This document shows positions 43,282 to 51,136 of a stretch of 64,000 nucleotides of DNA, piece by piece. The number at the start of each line of letters is the position of its first letter. Position 1 is the first letter of the stretch. The translations under genes were made by a program, and so were the position numbers. Under the pieces are notes generated by a model that ran no database searches, was not told where the DNA came from, and saw nothing but the letters and a program-made list of their open reading frames with translations. This DNA comes from Pararhizobium sp. IMCC3301 (GTDB lineage: Bacteria; Pseudomonadota; Alphaproteobacteria; Rhizobiales; GCA-2746425), in the NCBI RefSeq assembly GCF_030758315.1, contig NZ_CP132336.1, forward strand, positions 3,191,001-3,255,000, read 5' to 3'.

Positions 43282-44163
43282 ATGACCAGTGTTGAACCTT
43301 CCAACAGGAACGCCGCTCTGTGGATGGCAGGCTGGCTCGCAGCAATGCTGACCATGGCCGTTGCGGGCCGTGAAGCGGTCAGTCAGATCGGCGCCTTTCA
43401 GGTGATGGAACTGCGCGCTTTGATCGGCATGGTCCTGCTGTATCCGCTGGTCCATTCCAATGGCGGCTTGGCGGCAATGAAGACCGCTCATCCATGGCGC
43501 CATATCTGGCGCAACACGGTGCATTATGGTGCCCAGTTCGGCTGGCTGGTGGCGATCACCATGATCCCGCTTGCGCAGGTTGTTTCGATCGAATTCACCA
43601 TGCCGATCTGGACTGCGCTTCTGGCTGTGTTCTTTCTCGGTGAAAAAATGAACAGCTGGAAAATCGCTGCGGTTTTTCTGGGTCTCATCGGCGTCTGGAT
43701 CATTGTCCGGCCCCGCGCCGACGGCATCGAACCGGGCCAGCTGATATCACTGGCTGCCGCTGTCGGCTTCAGCATTTCGGTTATTCTGGTCAAGGCGCTG
43801 ACGCGCACAGAAAGCGTCGTCCGCATCATTTTCTGGATGCTTGTCATCCAGGCCGTCATCGGCCTCATTCCCGCAATTCTTGTCTGGCAACCCGTCCCGG
43901 ACAATCTCTGGGGCTGGATTGTGCTGGTCGCGATCTGCGGCACTTTCTCGCATTATTGCATGACGCAGGCGATGAGATATGCCGATGCCACCATTGTCGT
44001 GCCGATGGACTTTCTCCGCGTGCCGCTGACGGCGGTTGTGGGCTGGCTGGTCTATGAGGAAGGCATGGATGTCTACACCATTACCGGTGCCGCACTGATC
44101 CTGGTGGGAAACATGCTCAATCTCAAGAGGCCATCGCCGCCTCAGCTGAGAGACACGGCCTGA
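43282..44163 (+). CDS. DMT superfamily (EamA) transporter
   Basis: Inner-membrane protein of 293 aa with about ten hydrophobic helices arranged as two EamA halves. Seen: the first-half end IEFTMPIWTALLAVFFLGEKM and second-half YADATIVVPMDFLRVPLTAVVGW, the typical positions of the conserved helix-4/9 motif before a glutamate. Such proteins usually export amino acids or other metabolites; the substrate is unknown here. Its last 22 bp overlap, tail to tail, the YciI gene on the opposite strand. No clear Shine-Dalgarno is visible. Confidence 0.88.
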   Translation: MTSVEPSNRNAALWMAGWLAAMLTMAVAGREAVSQIGAFQVMELRALIGMVLLYPLVHSNGGLAAMKTAHPWRHIWRNTVHYGAQFGWLVAITMIPLAQVVSIEFTMPIWTALLAVFFLGEKMNSWKIAAVFLGLIGVWIIVRPRADGIEPGQLISLAAAVGFSISVILVKALTRTESVVRIIFWMLVIQAVIGLIPAILVWQPVPDNLWGWIVLVAICGTFSHYCMTQAMRYADATIVVPMDFLRVPLTAVVGWLVYEEGMDVYTITGAALILVGNMLNLKRPSPPQLRDTA

Positions 44164-44528
44164 TTGGCGAATCCGACCGACACAGTCAGTGATCCCTCAT
44201 TCACCAGCCATTTGCGCAGGGTGAAGATGCGGCCGCCCATTTTATGCATCGGGTCATTTTCGGTCAGGGACTGGGCCTCTGCCATCGAGGCAGCGCGATA
44301 GACAATCATGCCGCCGCCGCTCATCTGCTCACCGCTGGAATCCGACAACGGGCCAGCCAGAAACAGTCTGCCTTCAGCTTCCATCTGTTTCTGATAAGCC
44401 AGATGATCCGGCAGCAGCTTCAACATCTCCGGAGGCGCAATCGCCGGGGTCGATTCAACGATATATAATTCAAATGCCAGCGCGCCCCGCGCCCGTGCCG
44501 TTTCGCGATTTTCTGACCATAAGGGCAT
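44142..44528 (-). CDS. YciI family protein
   Basis: Small cytosolic protein (128 aa) of the YciI family, ferredoxin-like fold, which includes muconolactone-isomerase-like members but is mostly of unknown function. Seen: HLAYQKQMEAEGRLFLAGPL, the family's conserved histidine and AGP block, followed by ENDPMHKMGGRIFT. About 20 residues precede the usual YciI start. A strong GGGAGGTGA lies just upstream. It overlaps the DMT gene end by 22 bp and is divergent from the nitroreductase cluster, whose dioxygenase product would be a muconate-type compound, so a role in that pathway is conceivable. Confidence 0.8.
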   Translation of the reverse strand: MPLWSENRETARARGALAFELYIVESTPAIAPPEMLKLLPDHLAYQKQMEAEGRLFLAGPLSDSSGEQMSGGGMIVYRAASMAEAQSLTENDPMHKMGGRIFTLRKWLVNEGSLTVSVGFANQAVSLS

Positions 44529-44603
44529 AGATTCACCTCCCGGAAACCCGTTTCGTGCCGCCAGTATACAGAATTCTGAAAAAAAACAAAATATCGATAT
44601 TAA

Positions 44604-44633
44604 TTGACGATTGGCAAATAATGTGGGTATTTT
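44604..44633 (+). promoter_or_regulatory. Possible sigma-70 promoter of the nitroreductase/TRAP cluster
   Basis: TTGACG at 44604-44609, an 18-bp spacer and TATTTT at 44628-44633, within an AT-rich 206-bp gap between the divergent YciI and nitroreductase genes. Weak evidence, position only. Confidence 0.3.
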
Positions 44634-44734
44634 TAACGAAATAGACGCACTGGAATATGCTTGAATTCGCTATTCCCGGCAAAGGCGGAGACGCTTTTTG
44701 CCGCTGGCACCCATCGCAATCAGGACGGTCCTGC

Positions 44735-45406
44735 ATGAATGTTCACGCGCCCAAAGCACAGCAACTTGAAGAGTTGCGCTCTGATGCCCAGGACGACGTT
44801 CGCGCCTTGCGGTCCGGTATCCGGCATTTGAGCGAAGATCAGATCGGTTTGATCCTGACTCGGGCGCGCTCGCATTATGCCTGGCAGGACAAGCCGGTCA
44901 CGGACGCACAGATCAAACGGATTTATGACATTGCTGCCTTGGGACCGACGAGCATGAATTGCTCTCCGGCGCGGTTTGTTTTCATTAAATCCGAGGAAGC
45001 CAAGCAGCGACTGGCAAAGGCTCTCAAACCCGCCAATGTGCCGAAAGTCATGGGCGCTCCGGTGACCGCGATCATTGCCTATGACAAGGATTTCTGGAAG
45101 GAGCTGCCGCGCCTGTTTCCTCACGAGGACCGCACCGGCCATTTCCGCGGCAAGGGGGCACATGCGCAGGATACCGCGTTCCGCAATTCTACCCTGCAGG
45201 GCGGCTATCTGATGATTGCGGCGCGGGCGATCGGACTGGATATCGGACCGATTTCGGGATTTTCCAACCAGATTGTTGATGAAGAATTTTTCGCAGGTAC
45301 CAGTGTGGTGTCAAACTTTCTGTGTAATTTCGGCTACGCAGATGAAACCGCACTGTTCCAGCGCCTGCCACGGTTTGAGTTTGATGATGTGTGCTCTTTT
45401 GCTTGA
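44735..45406 (+). CDS. RutE-like nitroreductase family flavoprotein
   Basis: FMN-dependent oxidoreductase (223 aa from this ATG) closest in pattern to malonic semialdehyde reductase RutE (196 aa). Seen: GPTSMNCSPARFVFI, GAPVTAIIAYD, AHAQDTAFRNSTLQGGYLMI and GPISGFSNQIVD, which align block by block with RutE. About 27 extra residues precede the RutE-equivalent start; AGGACGG lies before the ATG. No other rut genes are present, so it is unlikely to serve uracil breakdown; reduction of an aldehyde, nitro or other group in an aromatic pathway with the downstream dioxygenase is possible. Confidence 0.85.
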   Translation: MNVHAPKAQQLEELRSDAQDDVRALRSGIRHLSEDQIGLILTRARSHYAWQDKPVTDAQIKRIYDIAALGPTSMNCSPARFVFIKSEEAKQRLAKALKPANVPKVMGAPVTAIIAYDKDFWKELPRLFPHEDRTGHFRGKGAHAQDTAFRNSTLQGGYLMIAARAIGLDIGPISGFSNQIVDEEFFAGTSVVSNFLCNFGYADETALFQRLPRFEFDDVCSFA

Positions 45407-45444
45407 TTTCAAAGGCGAGGGATGACGATGGAAAGGACTATCAC

Positions 45445-45900
45445 TTGAAACCAAGAACCACGGTCAAATTGCGCGCCTCGGCTACCAGTCCGAGCCATGC
45501 CTTATCGACTATAATTGTGCGCGATGTGATTTTTGCCATCGATGAACCGATTGAAAGAGGCGGCACCAATCTGGGGCCGTCGCCGACAGAAACCGCGATC
45601 GGCGCACTGATCGGTTGCACCAATGTCATCGGCCATAAATGTGCAGATGAGCTGGGCATCGATATCGGTCACCTGACCATTTCCGCAGTCTGCGACTTCA
45701 ACCGCAGTGGCGTTACGCTGCAACAGGAAATCGACGTTCCGTTCGAGCGAATTGTGCTGACGGTGACGGCGGACGGTCCGGCGAGCGCTGCGGAATTGCA
45801 GCTTGTCTCAACGGAACTTGCAAAATATTGCCCGCTGGCAAAACTGTTCCGCCAGGCGGGAACCATCATTGAAGAAAACTGGAAACCAAAAAACGCCTGA
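45445..45900 (+). CDS. OsmC family protein
   Basis: Protein of about 151 aa of the OsmC/YhfA peroxiredoxin-like family. Seen: the two redox cysteines in their usual settings, IGCTNV (C58) and KYCPLAKLF (C129), plus the PSPTETAIGALIGC lead-in, which indicates a thiol-dependent peroxide-reducing or related activity. The start is uncertain: TTG at 45445 with AAGGA upstream is preferred; the frame is open back to 45391, overlapping the nitroreductase end. It is 42 bp before the TRAP binding protein and appears to be in the same operon. Confidence 0.82.
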   Translation: MKPRTTVKLRASATSPSHALSTIIVRDVIFAIDEPIERGGTNLGPSPTETAIGALIGCTNVIGHKCADELGIDIGHLTISAVCDFNRSGVTLQQEIDVPFERIVLTVTADGPASAAELQLVSTELAKYCPLAKLFRQAGTIIEENWKPKNA

Positions 45901-45942
45901 TCCGCTCCGTCGGATCACTATATTCAAACGGGAGGAAATACC

Positions 45943-47043
45943 ATGAACACAATGACTTTACGCAGAGCCATGATGTCGGCAGCTGTATCCGCTGGCCTGC
46001 TTGCGGGACTGCAGGCCAAACCGGCCGAAGCGGTTGAAACCATCAACATGATTGCGATTGACGGCTATCCGGACCGATCCATGTGGGTCAAAGAATTCTC
46101 CGGGTTCTTCATCCCGCGGGTCGATGAGGAACTGGCGAAAACCGGCAACTATAAAATCAACTGGCAGGAAGCCTATGGCGGCACCATTGTCAAACCGCGC
46201 GGCGTGCTGGAAGGCATCAAGCTCGGGCTCGGCGATATTGGCATCGTCACCACGATTTTCCATAATTCCGCACTGCCCAGCCAGGGCATTTCGGCGGTAA
46301 CGCCATTTGTCGCTGCCGACGCCCGTGTCGTGGCAAAAGCGGTTGATGAAATCGCCCGCGAATTTCCCCAGATGGCCGCTGAACTGGACGCGGAGAACCA
46401 GGTCTATCTGGCCACCGGTGTCGTACTCGACACCTACCAGATTTTCTCCAAAACGCCGATCAATTCGCTGGCCGATCTGGAAGGCAAGAAAGTCGCCGGT
46501 GCCGGGTATAATCTGCGCTATCTGGAAGGCATTGAGGGAGCAGCCGGCGTGCGCGGCGGCCTGCCGAATTTCTACAACATGCTTCAGACCGGCGTAGTCG
46601 ATGCCGCCATGTTGTGGCCGGAAGCTGCCAAGACCTTCAAGATTGCCGAAGTCGCCCCTTATATGCTCAAGGCGGATCTTGGCGCGGTGAATTCCAAAAC
46701 CGTAACCGTCAACAAGGATGTCTGGAACAAACTGCCCGACGAGGTCAAAACCGCATTGCAGAATGTCGCTGTGGAATACCGCGACCGTGTTGCGGGAATT
46801 GCCATGGATCTGGCTGCCGAGTCGCTTGAGGCTTACCAGGCCGGTGGCGGCACGGTGGTTGAAATGTCGCAGGAGGCACGTGCCGCCTGGGCCAATTCAA
46901 TGCCGAATATCGCGGTTGATTGGGCCCAGAAGCTGGACACGGCAGGCGCACCCGGCTCGGATATGTTGAGAGCCTATATGGCGAAACTGAAGGCCGCCGG
47001 CATGACCCCGATCCGGGATTGGGCAGCCGAGTTGACCAACTAG
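45943..47043 (+). CDS. TRAP transporter substrate-binding protein, DctP family
   Basis: Periplasmic binding protein (366 aa) of a tripartite ATP-independent transporter for organic acids. Seen: signal peptide about residues 1-30 ending AEA before VETINMIAIDGYPD, the mid-protein FSKTPINSLADLEGKKV, and MLQTGVVDAAMLWPEAAKTFK, typical DctP blocks. A strong GGGAGGAAA precedes the ATG. The arginine that pairs with a carboxylate ligand in most DctPs would be near YNLRYLEG. Next to an aromatic ring-cleavage gene, an aromatic or ring-derived acid is the likely substrate. Confidence 0.9.
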   Translation: MNTMTLRRAMMSAAVSAGLLAGLQAKPAEAVETINMIAIDGYPDRSMWVKEFSGFFIPRVDEELAKTGNYKINWQEAYGGTIVKPRGVLEGIKLGLGDIGIVTTIFHNSALPSQGISAVTPFVAADARVVAKAVDEIAREFPQMAAELDAENQVYLATGVVLDTYQIFSKTPINSLADLEGKKVAGAGYNLRYLEGIEGAAGVRGGLPNFYNMLQTGVVDAAMLWPEAAKTFKIAEVAPYMLKADLGAVNSKTVTVNKDVWNKLPDEVKTALQNVAVEYRDRVAGIAMDLAAESLEAYQAGGGTVVEMSQEARAAWANSMPNIAVDWAQKLDTAGAPGSDMLRAYMAKLKAAGMTPIRDWAAELTN

Positions 47044-47071
47044 CAGCAAACAGGGCGGCGGAGTGGCACAC

Positions 47072-47695
47072 ATGTCGAGCGATCTACTCCGCCGTTTCTT
47101 TCGCATCGCCGTGTCTGTTGCGACCGCAGCAAATATGATCGGAACCGGAGTGATTTTTCTGCTGGTTGCGATTCTCAACGCCGATGTGTTCGCCAGAGGC
47201 GTCCTCAACGATCCGATCCGCGGCGTCGTCGAAATGGTGATCTTCTCACTTGCCCTGGTGGTGTTCCTGCAATTGCCGGATGTGGTGCGCAGCAACCGGT
47301 TGACGCGCTCGGACGGGATGCTGCTTTATCTGTTTGAAACGCGCCCGGGTACTGCGCGGATTATGACCAGAGTGATCGACCTTGTGGCCGGTATTTTCAT
47401 GGGGCTTGTGGCGTGGATCATGTGGCCCGAATTTCTCGACTCCTTTGAGAGCTGCTATTTCTTTACACCGCCGGAATTCGGCCCTGCGCCTTCGGGTGAT
47501 TTTCTGGCTGATCTTTCCGCCGCCTTTGCCCGCTGCGAATATTCCGGAACGCCGGGAATCTTCACCGCGCCCTGGTGGCCGATCAAACTGGTAATTTTCT
47601 TCAGCGTGACGCTGTGCACCATCATTTTTGCTCTGAAAGCGCTGATTGGAAGCCATGGAGCCGATCTGTTTGACGTCGGGGACCGCAGGGCATGA
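47072..47695 (+). CDS. TRAP transporter small permease, DctQ family
   Basis: Inner-membrane protein of 207 aa with four hydrophobic helices and a roughly 45-residue acidic loop between helices 3 and 4 (FESCYFFTPPEFGPAP region). Seen: the DctQ-type ILNADVFARGVLNDPIRG after helix 1 and ALVVFLQLPDV in helix 2. GGAG lies 8 bp before this ATG; an in-frame GTG at 47063 is less well placed. It partners the DctM protein encoded 27 bp downstream. Confidence 0.88.
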   Translation: MSSDLLRRFFRIAVSVATAANMIGTGVIFLLVAILNADVFARGVLNDPIRGVVEMVIFSLALVVFLQLPDVVRSNRLTRSDGMLLYLFETRPGTARIMTRVIDLVAGIFMGLVAWIMWPEFLDSFESCYFFTPPEFGPAPSGDFLADLSAAFARCEYSGTPGIFTAPWWPIKLVIFFSVTLCTIIFALKALIGSHGADLFDVGDRRA

Positions 47696-47722
47696 ACACT
47701 ATAAATCATCGGGCGGTCAGAC

Positions 47723-49033
47723 ATGTCACCGGTTGAGATCGGCGCATTTTCAGTGGCTGCCATTGTCGCCCTGGTTTATATCGGGGTCTATATTCCGATT
47801 GCGCTCGGTCTGGTGTCCTTCATCTCGATCTGGCTGATCAGTGGCAAGGCGATCCTGGCCTTCAACTTCCTCAAGATTGCGGTTGGCGATGGCGTTGCGG
47901 AATACGAGTTTGCGACCATTCCGCTGTTCACAGTGATGGGGCTGCTGGTCTCAAGGGCGGGCCTTGGCACCGATATTTACACCGTCATGAATCGCGGGTT
48001 CCGGCGCATCACCGGGGGCATCGGCATGGCCACAGTTGGTGCGAACGCTGTATTTGCAGCGGTCACCGGATCATCAATTGCCTCCGCATCGGTCTTCACC
48101 AAAATCTCCGTGCCGGAAATGCTGAAGCTGAATTACAATCCGCGTTTTGCAGTCGGCGTCGTCGCCGGATCGTCGGTTCTGGGGATGATTATCCCGCCCA
48201 GCGCAATGCTGATCATCTATTCATTCGTCGCCGAACAATCCGTCGGAGAAATGTTCATTGCCGGGATCGTGCCGGGCCTGATCCTGACCATCGCCTATAT
48301 TGCCGGCATTCTGCTGGCGGGCCGTTTCTGGCCGTCATTTCTGGGGTCGGGACGAAGCGCCGGTGAAGATGTCGCGCTGAGCTATTATGAATTGCTGGAA
48401 AAGACGGTACCTATTGTCAGCCTCATCGTCATTGTTCTGGGCGGCATCTATACCGGCTGGCTGACCCCGGTTGAAGCTGGCGCTGCCGGGGCTCTGGCAG
48501 CGCTGGTAATTGCTGTGCTGCGCCGCCGGATGTCGTGGAAATCATTATGGTTCACCGCCATTGAAACCGGGCACATTACCGCTTCCATCCTGTTTCTGAT
48601 TACCATGGCATCGCTGTACAGCCGCATGCTTGGCTATGCAGGACTGCCCAATGAACTGGACACGCTGCTGCAGACTTATGATCTCGGCTTCATGGAGATC
48701 ATGATTATCTATGTGGCCCTGATGCTGTTTCTGGGCACGCTGCTTGACACTGCATCAATTATTCTGATCGTCGTACCGCTGTTCATCACCCTGATTGAAT
48801 CGATGGGGCTCAGCCTCGTCTGGTTCGGCATCGTCACCGTAATCGGTGCCGAGATCGGCCTGTTGACACCGCCTCTTGGGATATCCTGTTTTGTCATCAA
48901 GGCGACGCTCAACAATCCGAAAATCAGCCTGAAAGATGTGTTTATGGGCGCCTTTCCGTTTGCGGTCATTATGCTGATCGTGCTGGTATTTCTGATCAAT
49001 TATCCGATCCTGTCGACAGGATTGCTGAACTGA
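47723..49033 (+). CDS. TRAP transporter large permease, DctM family
   Basis: Inner-membrane ion-coupled permease (436 aa) with about 12 helices. Seen: FATIPLFTVMGLLVSRAG, AAVTGSSIASASVFTKI, GSSVLGMIIPPSAMLIIYS and the C-terminal GLLTPPLGISCFVIK, the hallmark blocks of DctM. Length is normal. With the two preceding genes it forms a complete TRAP system; a ring-cleavage dioxygenase gene begins 27 bp after its stop. Confidence 0.93.
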   Translation: MSPVEIGAFSVAAIVALVYIGVYIPIALGLVSFISIWLISGKAILAFNFLKIAVGDGVAEYEFATIPLFTVMGLLVSRAGLGTDIYTVMNRGFRRITGGIGMATVGANAVFAAVTGSSIASASVFTKISVPEMLKLNYNPRFAVGVVAGSSVLGMIIPPSAMLIIYSFVAEQSVGEMFIAGIVPGLILTIAYIAGILLAGRFWPSFLGSGRSAGEDVALSYYELLEKTVPIVSLIVIVLGGIYTGWLTPVEAGAAGALAALVIAVLRRRMSWKSLWFTAIETGHITASILFLITMASLYSRMLGYAGLPNELDTLLQTYDLGFMEIMIIYVALMLFLGTLLDTASIILIVVPLFITLIESMGLSLVWFGIVTVIGAEIGLLTPPLGISCFVIKATLNNPKISLKDVFMGAFPFAVIMLIVLVFLINYPILSTGLLN

Positions 49034-49060
49034 TTTCAACTCCCAAATTGAGGGTTAAAC

Positions 49061-49930
49061 ATGCGTACAGTAACAAAAGAGACCATCACCGCGGCATTTC
49101 TGGCCTATTGCGGCGACGACACCAATCCCCGATTGCGCTTCATTCTGGAAAAACTCGCCCATCACCTTCATGATTTTGCCCGCGAGACCGGGCTGACCCA
49201 TGCGGAATGGCGTAAGGGCCTGGAACTGCTGCAGAAGACCGGTGAAATCACCACGCCGGAGCGTAACGAATATGTTTTGATGTCCGATGTGCTGGGTCTG
49301 TCTTCGCTGGTCGACATGATCAATTCGCCGGATATCGGCACGCCGTCCAGTGTGCTCGGCCCGTTTCACATTCTGGGTGCACCGGACCTGCCGGTCGGCG
49401 GCGATATGAGACAGGACAATGACGGCGCTGCCGTGATCGTCAGCGGCTATGTCCGCACGCCGCAGGGCACCCCGATCAAGGGCGCGGAAATCGAAATCTG
49501 GCAGACCGCCGATAATGGGCTGTATTCCAATCAGGATGAGCAGCAGCCGGAGTATAATCTGCGCGCTCACATGGTGGTTGGCGAAGATGGCCTGTACCGG
49601 TTTTCTACTGTTCGCCCGGCGCCTTACACGGTGCCGGATGACGGACCCGTCGGAGAGTTGCTGCATGCAACCGGGCGTCACCCGTGGCGTCCTTCACACC
49701 TGCATTTCATCATCACCGCGCCGGGCTATCGCACATTGGTGACCGAGGTCTTCCCCAGCGATGATCCCTATCTCGATGAAGATGCAGTGTTCGGAGTGCG
49801 TGAGCGGCTGATCATGAATTATGTCGAGCAAACCAGTCTGGACGCACGTCCCGACGGCCTCGACATTGCAGACCGGCTGACAGTGCCGTTTTTCACCGTC
49901 GATTTCGATTTTGTGCTAGCCGAAGAGTGA
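49061..49930 (+). CDS. Intradiol ring-cleavage dioxygenase, hydroxyquinol/catechol 1,2-dioxygenase family
   Basis: Non-haem Fe(III) dioxygenase of 289 aa. Seen: all four iron ligands in family spacing, Y155 in DNGLYSN, Y189 in PAPYTVPDDGP, H213 and H215 in RPSHLHF, plus an N-terminal helical dimerisation domain (residues about 1-100) with SSVLGPFHI. The N-terminal domain and length match catechol and hydroxyquinol 1,2-dioxygenases rather than protocatechuate 3,4-dioxygenase. Product would be a muconate or maleylacetate. No muconate cycloisomerase or maleylacetate reductase is in the window. It ends 6 bp from the convergent GntR gene. Confidence 0.9.
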   Translation: MRTVTKETITAAFLAYCGDDTNPRLRFILEKLAHHLHDFARETGLTHAEWRKGLELLQKTGEITTPERNEYVLMSDVLGLSSLVDMINSPDIGTPSSVLGPFHILGAPDLPVGGDMRQDNDGAAVIVSGYVRTPQGTPIKGAEIEIWQTADNGLYSNQDEQQPEYNLRAHMVVGEDGLYRFSTVRPAPYTVPDDGPVGELLHATGRHPWRPSHLHFIITAPGYRTLVTEVFPSDDPYLDEDAVFGVRERLIMNYVEQTSLDARPDGLDIADRLTVPFFTVDFDFVLAEE

Positions 49931-49936
49931 ACCGGA

Positions 49937-50692
49937 TCAGCCGGTTTTCAGCTGATCCTTCAGGAAATTGCCGGTGCGGGTGTAGTGGCTGACAAGCAGT
50001 TCTGCGGCCAGATCGGCATCGCGCGCCAGAACCGCATCACAGATCGCGCCATGCTCGGCGGTAACATCCCGCGATGGGTAGGCTTTTGATCCGGATAATT
50101 GCCGGTAGCGGATATTCTGATCGTAAAGCTGGTCACAGAACTTAAGAAGCATCGATGAATCGCAGGCCGAAATCAGCGTCACATGAAAATGCTTGTGGCG
50201 CGCTTCCCATTCCGCATTGGCGACGAAATGATCGTCAGCCTGAGACCGCGGCACACGGGACAGCCGGTAGGCCGCCAGCACCACCTGTTCCTCCCAGCCG
50301 GAATTTCCGTTGGTAATGGATTCACGCAGTGCACGCTCTTCCAGCCAGCAGCGGGTTTTCAGCAGCTCATCAAATTCCTTGGCGCTGACTTTGGCAACCC
50401 TGAAGCCGCGCTGGTCGATGCGCTCGACAAAATGGTCGGAGGTGAGCAGGCTCAAGGCTTCGCGAATCGGGCTGGTGCCGACATCATAACGCTGGCGCAA
50501 CTCCTCGATTTTGAGCTTTTGGCCGGGGTTTAGTGTCCCGGAAATGATATCGGCCCGCAGACGTGCATAGGCACGGCTGGTCATCGATTCCGGTCCGCCC
50601 GCCTCACGCTCTTCCCTGCCGGACCGGACAAGGATCGGCATCGCGTCAGATGCTCTATCGGCGGGTTCCAATGTAATATCTTTCGGTTTCAT
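49937..50692 (-). CDS. GntR family transcriptional regulator, FCD subfamily
   Basis: Regulator of 251 aa. Seen: winged helix-turn-helix after a 35-residue lead (SRAYARLRADIISGTLNPGQ, then LRQRYDVGTSPIREALSLL) and an all-helical FCD effector domain with metal-binding-type residues (about 115-245, including HVTLISAC). FCD regulators commonly sense organic acids. It is convergent with the dioxygenase and divergent from the DRE-TIM enzyme gene across a 444-bp region, and is the only regulator in this cluster. Confidence 0.9.
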   Translation of the reverse strand: MKPKDITLEPADRASDAMPILVRSGREEREAGGPESMTSRAYARLRADIISGTLNPGQKLKIEELRQRYDVGTSPIREALSLLTSDHFVERIDQRGFRVAKVSAKEFDELLKTRCWLEERALRESITNGNSGWEEQVVLAAYRLSRVPRSQADDHFVANAEWEARHKHFHVTLISACDSSMLLKFCDQLYDQNIRYRQLSGSKAYPSRDVTAEHGAICDAVLARDADLAAELLVSHYTRTGNFLKDQLKTG

Positions 50693-51136
50693 CAATGGTC
50701 CAACTTCGAGGTGGAACGAATTACCCGTCCTTGTTCGCGGGGGCCCCTGGTGCCAGGTTCACCTTATCGCATGATCTGCTGAAAGAATTAACCCTCGTTC
50801 AAATACGCTTTCGGATCGATCTGCCGGGACGCCAACAGGACCATGGGCATGATAATATCGATTTTTTACAGAGCTGCAATTTTAAAATTATATCAAAATG
50901 GAGCCTGAACTATGGAAAACAACGTCGATATGAAATTGAATAAACTATTTTATACAGTGTGTTAAATCATAATCGAGCATAGTTTGATGATCGCAGGCCA
51001 AACGGCGTCATGAGAAATGCTGGAATAAAAATATTGATATTTTCTGTCAAAAATATAAAATATGGATAACTGATGCCTGGTGGTTCCGACTGCGGGTAAC
51101 GCTATAACGCTGCACGAATAATAATGGAGAAATGAC
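50693..51136. promoter_or_regulatory. AT-rich divergent region between GntR and the DRE-TIM enzyme gene
   Basis: About 440 bp, clearly AT-rich in its right two thirds. An imperfect operator-like element is ATATTTT-N6-AAAATAT at 51037-51056; because of the AT richness this could be chance. A short open frame at 50695-50943 on the plus strand has no recognisable protein features. No RNA gene seen. Confidence 0.35.

Noticed and set aside
44735-45406. Assignment as RutE of the pyrimidine (Rut) pathway
   Set aside because: No rutA, rutB, rutC, rutD, rutF or rutG in the window and an N-terminal extension; only the family resemblance is claimed.
50695-50943. 82-codon plus-strand frame upstream of the DRE-TIM gene
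   Set aside because: No domain-like composition, starts at the GntR start region and ends in AT-rich sequence; treated as non-coding.
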